NCBI GenBank assembly: GCA_041906305.1
Contig: JAYRJL010000001.1
Coordinates: forward strand, 186,001 to 250,000
Origin: SHVZ01 sp041906305
GTDB taxonomy: Bacteria > Pseudomonadota > Alphaproteobacteria > SHVZ01
Reading direction: 5' to 3'
DNA: 64,000 nt
Part shown: one piece after another, positions 47,173 to 55,658 of the stretch
Numbering within the stretch: the stretch's first letter is position 1
Layout: each line of letters begins with the position of its first letter
Position numbers and translations under genes: made by a program
The notes under the pieces: model-generated
Database searches by the model: none
What the model saw: the letters and a program-made list of their open reading frames with translations, nothing else
Told to the model about the DNA's origin: nothing

Positions 47173-48402
47173 ATGCAAGGCCGCTGCCGAACGGCGTCTC
47201 TGCTGAGCGCGGTCATGGTTGCGCTCGGCGGACCGGCCGCTGCCCGTGCCGAGATGGTCACGGTCGACGCGCTTGCCGACGTCCGGCTGGTCCGGCCGTC
47301 GGACGAACGCGCCTGGACGAGCGGCGGGCAGGGCAAGTTCCTCTACGACGGCGGCGGCGACCACGATCCCGGGCTTCGCCTTGGCCAACTCCTCGCCGAC
47401 GTCACGTTCAAGCCGCGCGCCGACACGATGCTGTTCGCGACCTTCCGCCACGAGCCGACGCAGCATGCGGCGGTCGATGTGATCGAGGCCTTCGCCCAGC
47501 ATCGTCTGATCGAGACCGATGCGGCACGCTGGACGATCAAGCTCGGCGCCTTCTATCCGCCGGTCTCGATCGAGAACGAAGGCGTCGGCTGGACCAGCCC
47601 GTGGACGCTGACGCCGTCGGCGATCAACACCTGGGTCGGCGAGGAGCTTCGCACCATCGGCGGCGAGACCAGCGTCGAGTGGAAGACGGCGAGCGGCTCG
47701 ATCGGGCTCACCGGCGCGGTCTTCGGCGGCAACGATCCGACCGGCCTCCTGATCGCGGCGCGCGGCTGGAGCTTCGGCGACCGGCCGACCGGCCTGTTCG
47801 ATCGCGTGCGCACCGCCGACGATGTGGCGCTGCGGTCTCGCCGCGTGCCGCCCTACTATCAGTCCGAGTTCCTCGAGATCGATGATCGCGCCGGATTCTA
47901 CGGCGGGCTTTCCTGGCGCGAGAACGGCGTCGGGCGGCTGACGCTGCTTCGCTACGACAACCGCGCCGATCCGCAGGCCCGGCGCTTCGGCCAGGTCGGC
48001 TGGCGCACCGAGTTCAACAGCCTTTCGCTCGAGACCTACTTCCTCAAGGACTACGCGCTGTTCGGCCAGGCGATGAGCGGCGAGACCGAGATCGATCCGG
48101 CACCGGGCGCGCGCAGCCTCACCAGATTCCAGTCCGCCTACGTGCTCGCCGGCCGTCACTTCGGCATGTGGCAGGCGGCGGTTCGGGGCGACGTGTTCGG
48201 AACCCAGTCGCCCGTGGGGACCGACATGTCCGAGCGCGGCTATGCGCTCACCGCCGCGGCAACCTGGTCGCCGGAACGCTGGTTCCAGCTGACCGGCGAG
48301 ATCATCCGCACCGACAGCCGGCGTTCGCAGCGCCTGGGCTACGGCCTCGCGCCCCGGTCGGTCGAGACCCAGCTCCTGCTGAACGCCCGCTTCCTCTACT
48401 AG
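47173..48402 (+). CDS. Porin-like outer membrane beta-barrel protein
   Basis: A 409-residue exported protein. A signal peptide (SLLSAVMVALGGPAAARAE) is followed by about 16 amphipathic strands with alternating residues, e.g. DTMLFATFRHEPTQ, RWTIKLGAFYPPVSIE and GRLTLLRYDNRADPQ. The last strand is TQLLLNARFLY, ending with an aromatic residue as in barrel proteins recognised by the Bam machinery. ATG 47173 has a GGGGAGAGG site. It most resembles phosphate-selective or general porins of the DcaP/OprO style. Substrate is unknown. Confidence 0.78.
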   Translation: MQGRCRTASLLSAVMVALGGPAAARAEMVTVDALADVRLVRPSDERAWTSGGQGKFLYDGGGDHDPGLRLGQLLADVTFKPRADTMLFATFRHEPTQHAAVDVIEAFAQHRLIETDAARWTIKLGAFYPPVSIENEGVGWTSPWTLTPSAINTWVGEELRTIGGETSVEWKTASGSIGLTGAVFGGNDPTGLLIAARGWSFGDRPTGLFDRVRTADDVALRSRRVPPYYQSEFLEIDDRAGFYGGLSWRENGVGRLTLLRYDNRADPQARRFGQVGWRTEFNSLSLETYFLKDYALFGQAMSGETEIDPAPGARSLTRFQSAYVLAGRHFGMWQAAVRGDVFGTQSPVGTDMSERGYALTAAATWSPERWFQLTGEIIRTDSRRSQRLGYGLAPRSVETQLLLNARFLY

Positions 48403-48482
48403 AGGAACCGTGATTTGAGATCCGTCGCGTAGCCGGGCAGGGTGCGGACGGGGGCGTATCAACGAACAAGCAAGGGTGAGAA

Positions 48483-49379
48483 ATGCCGAGGGTTCAACTG
48501 ACCGCGATCGCGGCCGTGCTGGCGATCGGTCTCGCCGGGGCGCTGCCGGCGGCCGCGCAGCAAGCGGCGCGTCCGGCGATCCAGACGACCAAGGTGGACG
48601 GCACGGACAACGTCTACATCTTCCGCAACGGCGGACATCAGGCCATGTTCGTCGTGACCTCGGAGGGCGTGATCGCGACCGATCCGATCGCCTACGGCAA
48701 GCCCGACGGCGGCAAGCAGTACGTCGACGAGATCCGCAAGGTCACGAACCAGCCGATCAGGTACGTCGTCTACAGCCATCACCACTACGACCACATCGCC
48801 GGCGGCAAGGCGCTGAAGGATGCCGGCGCCACCTTCATCAGCCACGCGAACGCGAAGAAGCGCCTGGTGCCGCTGAAGGACCCGCACACGGTCATCCCCG
48901 ACAAGACCTTCAACAAGTTCATGACGATCAAGCTCGGCGGCACCGTCCTCGAGCTGCACTACTTCGGGGTCAACCACTCCGATTCCAACATCGTGATGCG
49001 ACTGCCGAAGGAGAAGCTGATCTTCGTCGTCGACACGATCCCGGTGGGGGCCTTCCCGGGCCGCGGCTTCATCGACATCGATCCGTTGGCGAGCGAAGCC
49101 TTCATCGAGAAGGTGCTGAAGATGAGCTGGGACCGCATGATCCCCGGCCATCCGGGTGCGCCCAACGATCGCCTCGGCACCAAGCAGGATGCGCAGGACA
49201 TCCTGACCCTGATGCGCGAAGCCTCCGCCGACATGAAGAAGCTCGCCCAGGAAGGCAAGTGCTGGGAACCGGCCGAGCGCGACTACAAGATGCCGAAATA
49301 CGAGAAGTGGCCCGGCTACGAAGCCGGCATGCCGCTGGTCGCCCGCCGCTACTGCGGCCTCTGGGGCCGCGGGACCTGA
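48483..49379 (+). CDS. Exported MBL-fold metallohydrolase
   Basis: A 298-residue periplasmic metallo-beta-lactamase-fold protein. The signal peptide (about 1-26, ALPAAAQ) precedes the zinc motif YSHHHYDH, then a later FGVNHSDSN with the third His and VVDTIPVG with the bridging Asp, and MIPGHPG. It lacks a lactamase-specific pocket signature, so quinoprotein-relay or general hydrolase functions are equally likely. The C-terminus contains two Cys (KCWEP and YCGLW) that could form a disulfide. It is followed by a strong hairpin at 49389. Confidence 0.85.
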   Translation: MPRVQLTAIAAVLAIGLAGALPAAAQQAARPAIQTTKVDGTDNVYIFRNGGHQAMFVVTSEGVIATDPIAYGKPDGGKQYVDEIRKVTNQPIRYVVYSHHHYDHIAGGKALKDAGATFISHANAKKRLVPLKDPHTVIPDKTFNKFMTIKLGGTVLELHYFGVNHSDSNIVMRLPKEKLIFVVDTIPVGAFPGRGFIDIDPLASEAFIEKVLKMSWDRMIPGHPGAPNDRLGTKQDAQDILTLMREASADMKKLAQEGKCWEPAERDYKMPKYEKWPGYEAGMPLVARRYCGLWGRGT

Positions 49380-49388
49380 CCCGAACGT

Positions 49389-49423
49389 CGCCGCGCCGGT
49401 TTGTTCAAGAAACCGGCGCGGCG
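49389..49423. terminator. Bidirectional terminator-like hairpin
   Basis: A perfect 14-base stem, CGCCGCGCCGGTTT (49389-49402) with AAACCGGCGCGGCG (49410-49423) and a 7-base loop GTTCAAG, 9 bases after the MBL gene stop. It lies between convergent genes. T/A pairs at the top of the stem and T-rich DNA on the downstream side fit transcription termination in either direction. Confidence 0.8.
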
Positions 49424-49446
49424 AAGCGCTCTCAGCCCTTCTTCCC

Positions 49447-49854
49447 TTATCCTCTCTTCACCGAGCCGGTGGCCTCGCAGTTGCTGGGGCCGCCGCCGTT
49501 GAACTTGATGGTGACCGCGTAGTTCTCCGCATCGTTCCGCATGCCGGCGATGTCCGAGCGCAGGTTGTTGAGGTTCGCGAAGGTCAGCGTGGCGTTGAAC
49601 GCGGTGGCCGCGGCGGTCCCTTCGAACTTCGCCGGGTTGCGGAAGCTGCTGCCCATCATCGTGCCTTCCAGCTTGGCGCCGGCAATGGTGGCCTCGACGT
49701 CGAAATGCGTGGAGCCCCGGCAATTGGCGCCGGTGGCAGGCAGGCGACCCTTGTAGGTGCCGTCCTCGGCCAGCGCCACGGACGGGCAGAGCAACGCTAA
49801 AAATGCGGCCGAAGCGACCTTGAGCGAGCGTTTCACGTTCCCATCCCATTGCAT
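49447..49854 (-). CDS. Small secreted protein, unknown function
   Basis: A 135-residue exported protein. ATG 49854 gives MQWDGNVKRSLKVASAAFLALL with a signal peptide ending VALAE; a GTG at residue 7 is also possible. The mature part has strands with Gly and Thr and a Cys pair (NCRGS and SNCEATG) likely to form a disulfide. It resembles small lipid- or carbohydrate-binding beta proteins in look only. It is convergent with the MBL gene across a strong hairpin. No family is recognised. Confidence 0.65.
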   Translation of the reverse strand: MQWDGNVKRSLKVASAAFLALLCPSVALAEDGTYKGRLPATGANCRGSTHFDVEATIAGAKLEGTMMGSSFRNPAKFEGTAAATAFNATLTFANLNNLRSDIAGMRNDAENYAVTIKFNGGGPSNCEATGSVKRG

Positions 49855-49966
49855 CGGTTGTCATATGAAGGATTGTTTATCTTAAGCTTCCGCGGCAGGG
49901 ACGTTCTTCACGTCGTCGCGATGACGCGGGGCTAGGATAGGCGGCCAGATCCCTTGCGAGGGCCCG

Positions 49967-50761
49967 ATGCCGAACCATCTTCCGCCGGACGCCGTCGAAC
50001 GCTATCGCCGCGACGGCTACGTCCATCCGATCCCCTGCCTGACGCTCGCCGAATCGAAGCGCTGCCGCGACGCGCTGGAGGACTACGAGCGGCGGTCGGG
50101 CCAGAAATCGACGCTGGCCATCCGAGGCAAGGGTCACCTCAAGATGCAGGTGCTCTACGACCTCGTGCACGACCCGCGCATCCTGGATCCGGTCGAGTCG
50201 GTGCTGGGCCCCAACATCCTCTGCTGGGGGTCGAGCCTCTTCGTGAAGGAGCCGAACGATCCCGCCTTCGTCGCCTGGCACCAGGATTCGTTCTACTGGG
50301 GCCTCGAGCCCGACGACGTGGTCTCGGCCTGGGTCGCCTTCGCGCCCTCGACGATCGCCAACGGCGCCATGCAGGTGCTGCCGGGCAGCCACAAGGAGCG
50401 GCGGTATCCGCATGCGAAGTCGCCCGAGGGCAGCGGCAACATGATCTCAAGCCACGAGGAGATCGCGGTCGAGGTCGACGAGGGCAAGGGCGTCAGCCTG
50501 CTGCTCGACGAAGGCGAGATGTCGCTGCATCACGTCAACATCGTCCACGGCTCGCCGCCCAACCGCTCGGACGCGCGTCGGTACGGCTTCGCGATCCGCT
50601 ACGTCGCCGCCCATGTGAAGCAGCGCGGCGACATCCCGACCGCGATATTGGTGCGCGGCCGCGACGACTACGGCTACTTCAAGCCGGATCCGGTGCCGAA
50701 AGGCGACTTCGATCCGGCGATCATGGCGCTCCACCCGAACCTTCCGCCGACGCCCGCCTAA
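49967..50761 (+). CDS. Phytanoyl-CoA dioxygenase family protein
   Basis: A 264-residue Fe(II)/2-oxoglutarate-dependent oxygenase of the PhyH family. Iron ligands are His105 and Asp107 in WHQDSFYWG and the distal His194 in IVHGSPPN, followed by an Arg-rich RSDARRYGFAIRY that binds 2-oxoglutarate. The core AWVAFAPSTIANGAMQVLPGSHK is strongly conserved. It should hydroxylate a small organic substrate. Its stop is directly followed by the GTG of an unknown gene, so they are likely co-transcribed. Confidence 0.88.
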   Translation: MPNHLPPDAVERYRRDGYVHPIPCLTLAESKRCRDALEDYERRSGQKSTLAIRGKGHLKMQVLYDLVHDPRILDPVESVLGPNILCWGSSLFVKEPNDPAFVAWHQDSFYWGLEPDDVVSAWVAFAPSTIANGAMQVLPGSHKERRYPHAKSPEGSGNMISSHEEIAVEVDEGKGVSLLLDEGEMSLHHVNIVHGSPPNRSDARRYGFAIRYVAAHVKQRGDIPTAILVRGRDDYGYFKPDPVPKGDFDPAIMALHPNLPPTPA

Positions 50762-51364
50762 GTGCCGCTGCAGAACCGCGTCACGCCCTTCGGCGAGATC
50801 GTCGTCTCTTCGTCGCGCGGTTGCTTCACCGGCAATCGCGGCATCCTCCACGATCCGGCGACGAAGACCTTGTTGAAGCGCCGCTGGACCACCAGGGCCT
50901 GGATCTGCTGCACGCTCGACTGGAAGGGCGTGCGCCGCGTGCCGATGGCGCGCCGGAGCTGGACCGAGCTCTTCTTCCTCGACGAGGCGACGGCCTTCGC
51001 CGCCGGTCACCGCCCCTGCTTCTATTGCCGGCGCGATCGCGCGGTCGCCTTCCGCGACGCCTGGGCGAAGGCGCGGCGGATCGCGCTGCCCAGAGCATCC
51101 GAGATGGACGAGGTGCTGCACGCGGAACGCCTTGACCATCGGGCGAAGCGGCTGCATCCGCCGAGGCGCGACCTGCCGGACGGCACGATGGTCGCGGCGG
51201 GCGCCGACGCCTATGTGATGCTCGATGGGCGCCCGCGGCGATGGAGCTTCTCAGGCTATGGCGCGCCGGAGGATGTCGCCGTCGACCGCCTGATCACGCC
51301 GCCCTCGATCGTTGCGGCCTTCGACGCTGGCTATCGGCCGGCGCTGCACCCGAGCGTGCGATGA
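50762..51364 (+). CDS. Unknown protein with a CxxC motif
   Basis: A 200-residue soluble protein starting at GTG 50762, immediately after the dioxygenase stop. It carries HRPCFYCRR (about residues 83-91), a CxxC that could bind metal, an Arg/Trp-rich segment (RRWTTRAWICCTLDW) and a conserved-looking MDEVLHAERLDHRAKRLH. Composition fits a nucleic-acid or metal-binding protein, but no family is recognised. Its stop overlaps the next gene as ATGA. Similar unnamed proteins occur in alphaproteobacteria. Confidence 0.68.
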   Translation: MPLQNRVTPFGEIVVSSSRGCFTGNRGILHDPATKTLLKRRWTTRAWICCTLDWKGVRRVPMARRSWTELFFLDEATAFAAGHRPCFYCRRDRAVAFRDAWAKARRIALPRASEMDEVLHAERLDHRAKRLHPPRRDLPDGTMVAAGADAYVMLDGRPRRWSFSGYGAPEDVAVDRLITPPSIVAAFDAGYRPALHPSVR

Positions 51365-52077
51365 GGGAGGACGAGCTCGACCGGCTCTCGGCGCGCATCC
51401 AGGCGCTTAGGGCGAAGACGATCGAGAACGGCTGCACCGAGGGCGAGGCGCTGGCGGCCGCCGAGAAGGTCGCCGAGCTGCTGGATCGCTACGAGCTCTC
51501 GCTCGGCGACGTCGAGATGCGCCAGGCGCCGTGCGGCACGCTGGCGTTCGAATCCAGGCACAGGAAGCGCGTGCCGCTCGACGACTGCATCGGCGCGGTC
51601 GCGCATTTCTGCGACTGCCGCGTCTGGCGCGAGAAGGGCAAGGACGGCCACGCCTATGTCTTCTTCGGGCTTCGCGCCGACATCGAGGCGGCAGTGGCGC
51701 TGGCGGAGATGGTCGACGACGCGGTGCGCACCGAGCTCGGCCGCTACAAGAACTCGGCCGAGTACCAGCGCTTCCGCCACCAGGACCGCCACATCGCCAA
51801 CAGCTCCTTCACGCTCGGCATGGTTGCCTCGATCGGCGACCGTCTGATGGTGATGAAGGCGGCGCGCGACCAGGCCAAGCGCGGCACCGGCCGCGACCTC
51901 GTCGTGCTGAAGCGCTCGGTCGTCGAGGCGGAGTTCGAGAAGCTGAACCTCGTCACCAACGAGGTGTCCGGTCCCGGCCGGATGGTGCTGCCCAAGGCCT
52001 ACGATGCCGGCGACGCGGCCGGATCTTCCTTCGCCGTCGACCCGTCGATCACCCGACGCGGGACGCCACCCAGATGA
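51361..52077 (+). CDS. DUF2786-like protein
   Basis: A 238-residue protein with an N-terminal helical unit, LSARIQALRAKTIENGCTEGEALAAAEKVAELLDRYELS, like the DUF2786 domain, followed by a second module (DCIGAVAHFCDCRVWR, FFGLRADIEAAVALAEMV). Similar proteins occur in phage and plasmid regions as well as chromosomes, and the function is unknown. ATG 51361 overlaps the preceding stop. Its last 29 bases overlap the convergent methyltransferase gene. Confidence 0.72.
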   Translation: MREDELDRLSARIQALRAKTIENGCTEGEALAAAEKVAELLDRYELSLGDVEMRQAPCGTLAFESRHRKRVPLDDCIGAVAHFCDCRVWREKGKDGHAYVFFGLRADIEAAVALAEMVDDAVRTELGRYKNSAEYQRFRHQDRHIANSSFTLGMVASIGDRLMVMKAARDQAKRGTGRDLVVLKRSVVEAEFEKLNLVTNEVSGPGRMVLPKAYDAGDAAGSSFAVDPSITRRGTPPR

Positions 52078-52723
52078 CGTGCTTGGCGCCGCCCTTGGCG
52101 CCCCGGGCCCGCGTCCTCACCACTTCGACCTCGAAGCCGGAGCGGCGGAGCCGCTGCGTGAACTTCTGGTCCTCGCCGGCCGACCACACCAGCAGCACGC
52201 CGCCGGATCTGAGCGCGGTCCGCGCCGCGGCGAGGCCGGCGAGATCGTAGAGCCCGTCATTCGCTGCGCGGGTCAGCCCCTCGGGCCCGTTGTCGACGTC
52301 GAGCAGGATCGCGTCATAGGCATCGGCTTGCGCGCGGATCGCCTCGCCGACGTCGCCCTCGATCAGCCGCACGCGCGGATCCTCCAGGCTGCTGCCGGTG
52401 AGCGGGGCGAGCGGGCCCTTGTTCCAGGCGATCACCGCCGGCATCAGCTCGGCGACGACGACCGCGGATTCCTTCTTCAGCGCATCCAGCGCCGCCCGCA
52501 AGGTGAAGCCCATGCCGAGCCCCCCGATCAGGAGGCTCGGGGCCGCGCGATCGCCGACGCGTTCGCAGGCGAGCGTGGCCAGCTCTTCCTCCGATCCGTG
52601 GATGCGGCTGTTCATCAGCTCGTCGCGACCCAGCCGGATCGAGAACTCCTCGCCCCGCTGCCAGAGCCTCAGCTCATGTCCGCCCGGCACCTTGGCGGAG
52701 TCGAGGAGCTTCCACGGGATCAT
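52049..52723 (-). CDS. Spermidine synthase-like methyltransferase-fold protein
   Basis: A 224-residue Rossmann protein of the spermine/spermidine synthase-like group without the full polyamine-binding domain. The nucleotide loop is LLIGGLGMGFTLRAAL, VVAELMPAVIAWNK ends the second strand with the acidic residue, and DAILLDVDNGPEGL matches the third. ATG 52723 is selected, as an upstream ATG at 52783 would overlap the Gfo/Idh gene and add Arg-rich sequence. It lies 10 bases downstream of that gene. The substrate is unknown. Confidence 0.8.
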   Translation of the reverse strand: MIPWKLLDSAKVPGGHELRLWQRGEEFSIRLGRDELMNSRIHGSEEELATLACERVGDRAAPSLLIGGLGMGFTLRAALDALKKESAVVVAELMPAVIAWNKGPLAPLTGSSLEDPRVRLIEGDVGEAIRAQADAYDAILLDVDNGPEGLTRAANDGLYDLAGLAAARTALRSGGVLLVWSAGEDQKFTQRLRRSGFEVEVVRTRARGAKGGAKHVIWVASRVG

Positions 52724-52733
52724 GCGCGCGAGG

Positions 52734-53756
52734 CTAGCGCACCTTCTCCGGCTTGCCGCTGGCGATCGAGCGGTGGAGCGCATCCAGGATCGCCGTCACC
52801 TGGCGCGAGCTCTCGAGCGTGACCAGCGGCTGCTTGTCCTCGCGCACGCAGGCGATGAAGTGCTGGACCACCTCGGTCAGGGCGCCCTGCTGCTTGCCGG
52901 CGATCTTCGGCATGATCGCGATGCGCGGCCATTCATAGGCCTCTTCGCTCGCGACATGGAGCTGCTCGTCCTTGCGGTCGAGATGGATCACGCCCGACTC
53001 GCCGACCAGCTCGATGTAGCTGTCGGTCATCGAGGGGAAGGTGTCCGGGTAGATCCAGCAGGATTCGAAGGTGGCGACGCCGCCGCCGGCGAAGCGGACC
53101 TGCGCCTGCACCGCGTCCGGCGTCTCGATGCCGCGCTTGCGGAGCACGCCCCAGACGGCGGTCGCGTAGACCTCGGTCGCGCGGTCGCCCATCCACCAGG
53201 TGACGAGGTCGATATCGTGGCTGGAGAGGAACCAGGCCGGCGTGGTGCCGGCGGCCCAGCCCAGCATCCTGGTGGGCACCCAGATGCGGTCGTTCTTGCG
53301 CGCATAGGCCATCACCGGCTGGCCGATCTTGCCGGCGGCGACCCGCTCATGCGTCGCCCAGTATGAGGGGATCCAGCGATGGCTGAAGCAGGCCATGAGC
53401 TTGAGCCCCGAGCGCTTCACGATCTCGATCAGCTTGTCGGCTTCGTCGAGGTCGACGGTCAGCGGCTTCTCCACCAGCACGTGCTTGCCGGCCTCGATCG
53501 CCGCCTTGCAGATCTCGAAGTGCAGGTGGTCGGGCGTGGCGACGAGGACGAGGTCGATGTCCTCCCGCTTCAGAAGCTCGCGATAGTCCTTGGTGGCGAT
53601 CTCGGCGCCGAAGCGCTTCGCCACCGCCTCCGCGCCTTCCAGGCTCGCGACCCCGACCAGCTTCGCCCGCGGGTCCTGGAACGTCGCCGCCGCGTGCCCC
53701 TCGCCCATGATCCCCGCGCCGATGAGCCCGACGCCGACGATGCCGCTACCCGCCAT
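52734..53756 (-). CDS. Gfo/Idh/MocA family oxidoreductase
   Basis: A 340-residue NAD(P)-dependent sugar-type dehydrogenase. The Rossmann start GVGLIGAGIMGEGHAA, the middle LVATPDHLHFEICKAAIEAGKHVLVEKPLTVDL with the catalytic Lys in EKP, and SSHDIDLVTWWMG with the His are all present. The C-terminal sheet domain follows. Members act on sugars, inositols and related alcohols. It is the last gene of ordinary chromosomal character before the accessory region; ATG 53756 is followed (upstream) by 234 bases without a recognisable gene. Confidence 0.9.
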   Translation of the reverse strand: MAGSGIVGVGLIGAGIMGEGHAAATFQDPRAKLVGVASLEGAEAVAKRFGAEIATKDYRELLKREDIDLVLVATPDHLHFEICKAAIEAGKHVLVEKPLTVDLDEADKLIEIVKRSGLKLMACFSHRWIPSYWATHERVAAGKIGQPVMAYARKNDRIWVPTRMLGWAAGTTPAWFLSSHDIDLVTWWMGDRATEVYATAVWGVLRKRGIETPDAVQAQVRFAGGGVATFESCWIYPDTFPSMTDSYIELVGESGVIHLDRKDEQLHVASEEAYEWPRIAIMPKIAGKQQGALTEVVQHFIACVREDKQPLVTLESSRQVTAILDALHRSIASGKPEKVR

Positions 53757-53990
53757 GTGCCGTGAATTCCCTGATTGGATCAGTAGGAATGTTAGGAGGA
53801 TAGCGAGGAGCCGGCCAGAACGGGCGCCGGAGAGCGAAATGCAGTCCGCTACAGCATTTTGTGACGCAGGCGATGTTCTATGCTTTATCTAGCTGTAGAA
53901 ATCTGTGACTTACGTGAACAAGAGGCGAACAAGTTCTTGGCAGGCAATTCCTGGAGTGGCATCATTCGCGCGCCATCAGAGGGCGAGTGA

Positions 53991-55169
53991 ATGAAAGTCG
54001 CCGGGTTGTTCGCAGGGATCGGCGGATTCGAAGCGGGACTCGCAGCGGCTGGACACGAGGCCGCCTTGCTTTGCGAAATCTGGGATCCCGCCCGCGCGGT
54101 CCTGTTGGCGCAGTTCCCGAACACGACTGTTGAGCGAGACGTCACGCGACTCAAGTCCCTGCCCAAAGAGACTGAGTTGCTGGTGGCAGGTTTCCCTTGT
54201 CAGGACCTAAGCCAAGCGGGCCTCACTGCTGGGATCGACGGCAAGCGCTCGAGTTTGGTGTCACACGTTTTCCGTCTTCTAGATCGCCGGCGAGTTCCAT
54301 GGGTCGTCCTGGAAAACGTTTCGTTCATGCTCCACTTGGAAAAGGGTCGAGCTCTTCGAACACTCGTCGAAGCCTTTGAGGAACGAGGCTATCGATGGGC
54401 CTATCGCGTAGTGAACTCCCTTTCATTTCTGCCGCAACGACGAGAACGAGTTCTGTTCGTCGCGACTTGTACTGATGGGGACCCGGCTGAGGTCATCTTC
54501 GCAGACGACGCCACGCCGCCCGAGCTTGAAACAAAGCTTACTACGCACGCTCACGGCTTCTACTGGACAGAGGGTGTGAGAGGCCTTGGATGGGCGCCAG
54601 ATGGGGTACCGACGCTGAAGAATGGATCCACTGTAGGGATCCCCTCGCCGCCTGCCGTCCTGCTTCCGAATGGGTTGATTGTCACGCCTGACATTAGGGA
54701 CGCGGAGCGTCTGCAAGGCTTCGATCCAGATTGGACTGAACCTGCTGAAGAAGCGGGGCGTCGTTCGCTGCGTTGGGCGCTCGTCGGCAACGCGGTTACG
54801 GTCCCAGTGGCAAAATGGGTGGGTTCCCGTCTCCGGTCGCCGGGAATGTTCGACGCAAGCCGGGATCGGCCATTGCCGACCAATGGCCGCTGGCCTAAAG
54901 CGGCTCGCTTCAATGGAAGCGCGCGGTTCATGGTTGAAATTGGCCCCTTCCCTGTATGGGAAGAGCGTCCTCATCTGATCGACTTCCTCCAGTTTCCTGG
55001 GAAGCTTCTCTCAGCGCGAGCGACTCGTGGTTTCCTATCAAGAACAGAGAGAAGTACGTTGCGATTCGTTCCCGGATTCCAGGATCGTCTCCGCGCGCAT
55101 CTTCAGCACGTCGAGGCTCCTGCGATTGTGCGGAGTCGATCGGCTGAAACGTTGGTTGCAGCCGACTAA
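53991..55169 (+). CDS. DNA (cytosine-5) methyltransferase
   Basis: A 392-residue C5-cytosine methyltransferase. Motif I is LFAGIGGFEAGL (6-17), motif IV GFPCQDLSQAG with the catalytic Cys70, motif VI VLENV (Glu108), motif VIII LPQRRERV (148-154) and motif X VGNAVTVPVAKW. The target recognition region lies between VIII and X; a C-terminal tail of about 110 residues is unusually long. Codon use and lower GC suggest recent transfer. A Vsr gene begins directly after the stop codon, as is typical of restriction-modification clusters with m5C. Confidence 0.93.
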   Translation: MKVAGLFAGIGGFEAGLAAAGHEAALLCEIWDPARAVLLAQFPNTTVERDVTRLKSLPKETELLVAGFPCQDLSQAGLTAGIDGKRSSLVSHVFRLLDRRRVPWVVLENVSFMLHLEKGRALRTLVEAFEERGYRWAYRVVNSLSFLPQRRERVLFVATCTDGDPAEVIFADDATPPELETKLTTHAHGFYWTEGVRGLGWAPDGVPTLKNGSTVGIPSPPAVLLPNGLIVTPDIRDAERLQGFDPDWTEPAEEAGRRSLRWALVGNAVTVPVAKWVGSRLRSPGMFDASRDRPLPTNGRWPKAARFNGSARFMVEIGPFPVWEERPHLIDFLQFPGKLLSARATRGFLSRTERSTLRFVPGFQDRLRAHLQHVEAPAIVRSRSAETLVAAD

Positions 55170-55658
55170 GTGGCCGCAGACTTCTGGCGTATGCACGTCA
55201 GAATGCTTTCGATGAACGCGGCCCAAAGAATTTTGACTGATCCTGAGACTTCGGACCGTATGCGGCGCATACGCCGTTCCGGTACCGGAGCGGAGTTGGC
55301 AGTCCGCGGGTGGCTTTGGAAACAAGGGATAAGATTCGCGACGAAGAATCGCGATCTTCCTGGATCTCCCGACATCGCCAATAGATCGAAGCGCTGGGCC
55401 GTATTCGTCCACGGTTGCTTCTGGCACGGTCATGCCGGTTGCAAACGGGCCGCACTCCCCAAGCGGAACGCCGAATTTTGGGTTGGGAAAATCGAAGGAA
55501 ACAGAAGGCGAGATCGACAAAAAGAGAAGATGCTGCGCGCTCTCGGATTTAAAGTCGTCGTCGTGTGGGAGTGCGAAACGAAAACTCGTGACCTAGTGTC
55601 ATTGAAGCGACGGTTTCGTTCTATTCGTCTTCTTCGGGCTCCACCGGGGGCTCAGTAA
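55170..55658 (+). CDS. vsr: Very short patch repair (Vsr) endonuclease
   Basis: A 162-residue Vsr-type T:G mismatch endonuclease that nicks DNA where a methylated cytosine has deaminated, next to a C5 methyltransferase. The motif SPDIANRSKRWAVFVHGCFW contains the metal-binding Asp68. HGCFWHGHAGC with His81, Cys83, His86 and Cys91 supplies the second-metal and zinc ligands. GTG 55170 directly follows the methyltransferase stop; a later ATG at 55212 is possible. Its last 38 bases overlap the convergent unknown gene. Confidence 0.92.
   Translation: MAADFWRMHVRMLSMNAAQRILTDPETSDRMRRIRRSGTGAELAVRGWLWKQGIRFATKNRDLPGSPDIANRSKRWAVFVHGCFWHGHAGCKRAALPKRNAEFWVGKIEGNRRRDRQKEKMLRALGFKVVVVWECETKTRDLVSLKRRFRSIRLLRAPPGAQ

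Noticed and set aside
53757..53990. 234-base gap between the oxidoreductase and methyltransferase genes as a possible site for small genes or att repeats
   Set aside because: No frame with a plausible start and ribosome-binding site and no copy of the tRNA-Gly fragment was found there. It holds AT-richer DNA that may be the methyltransferase promoter.
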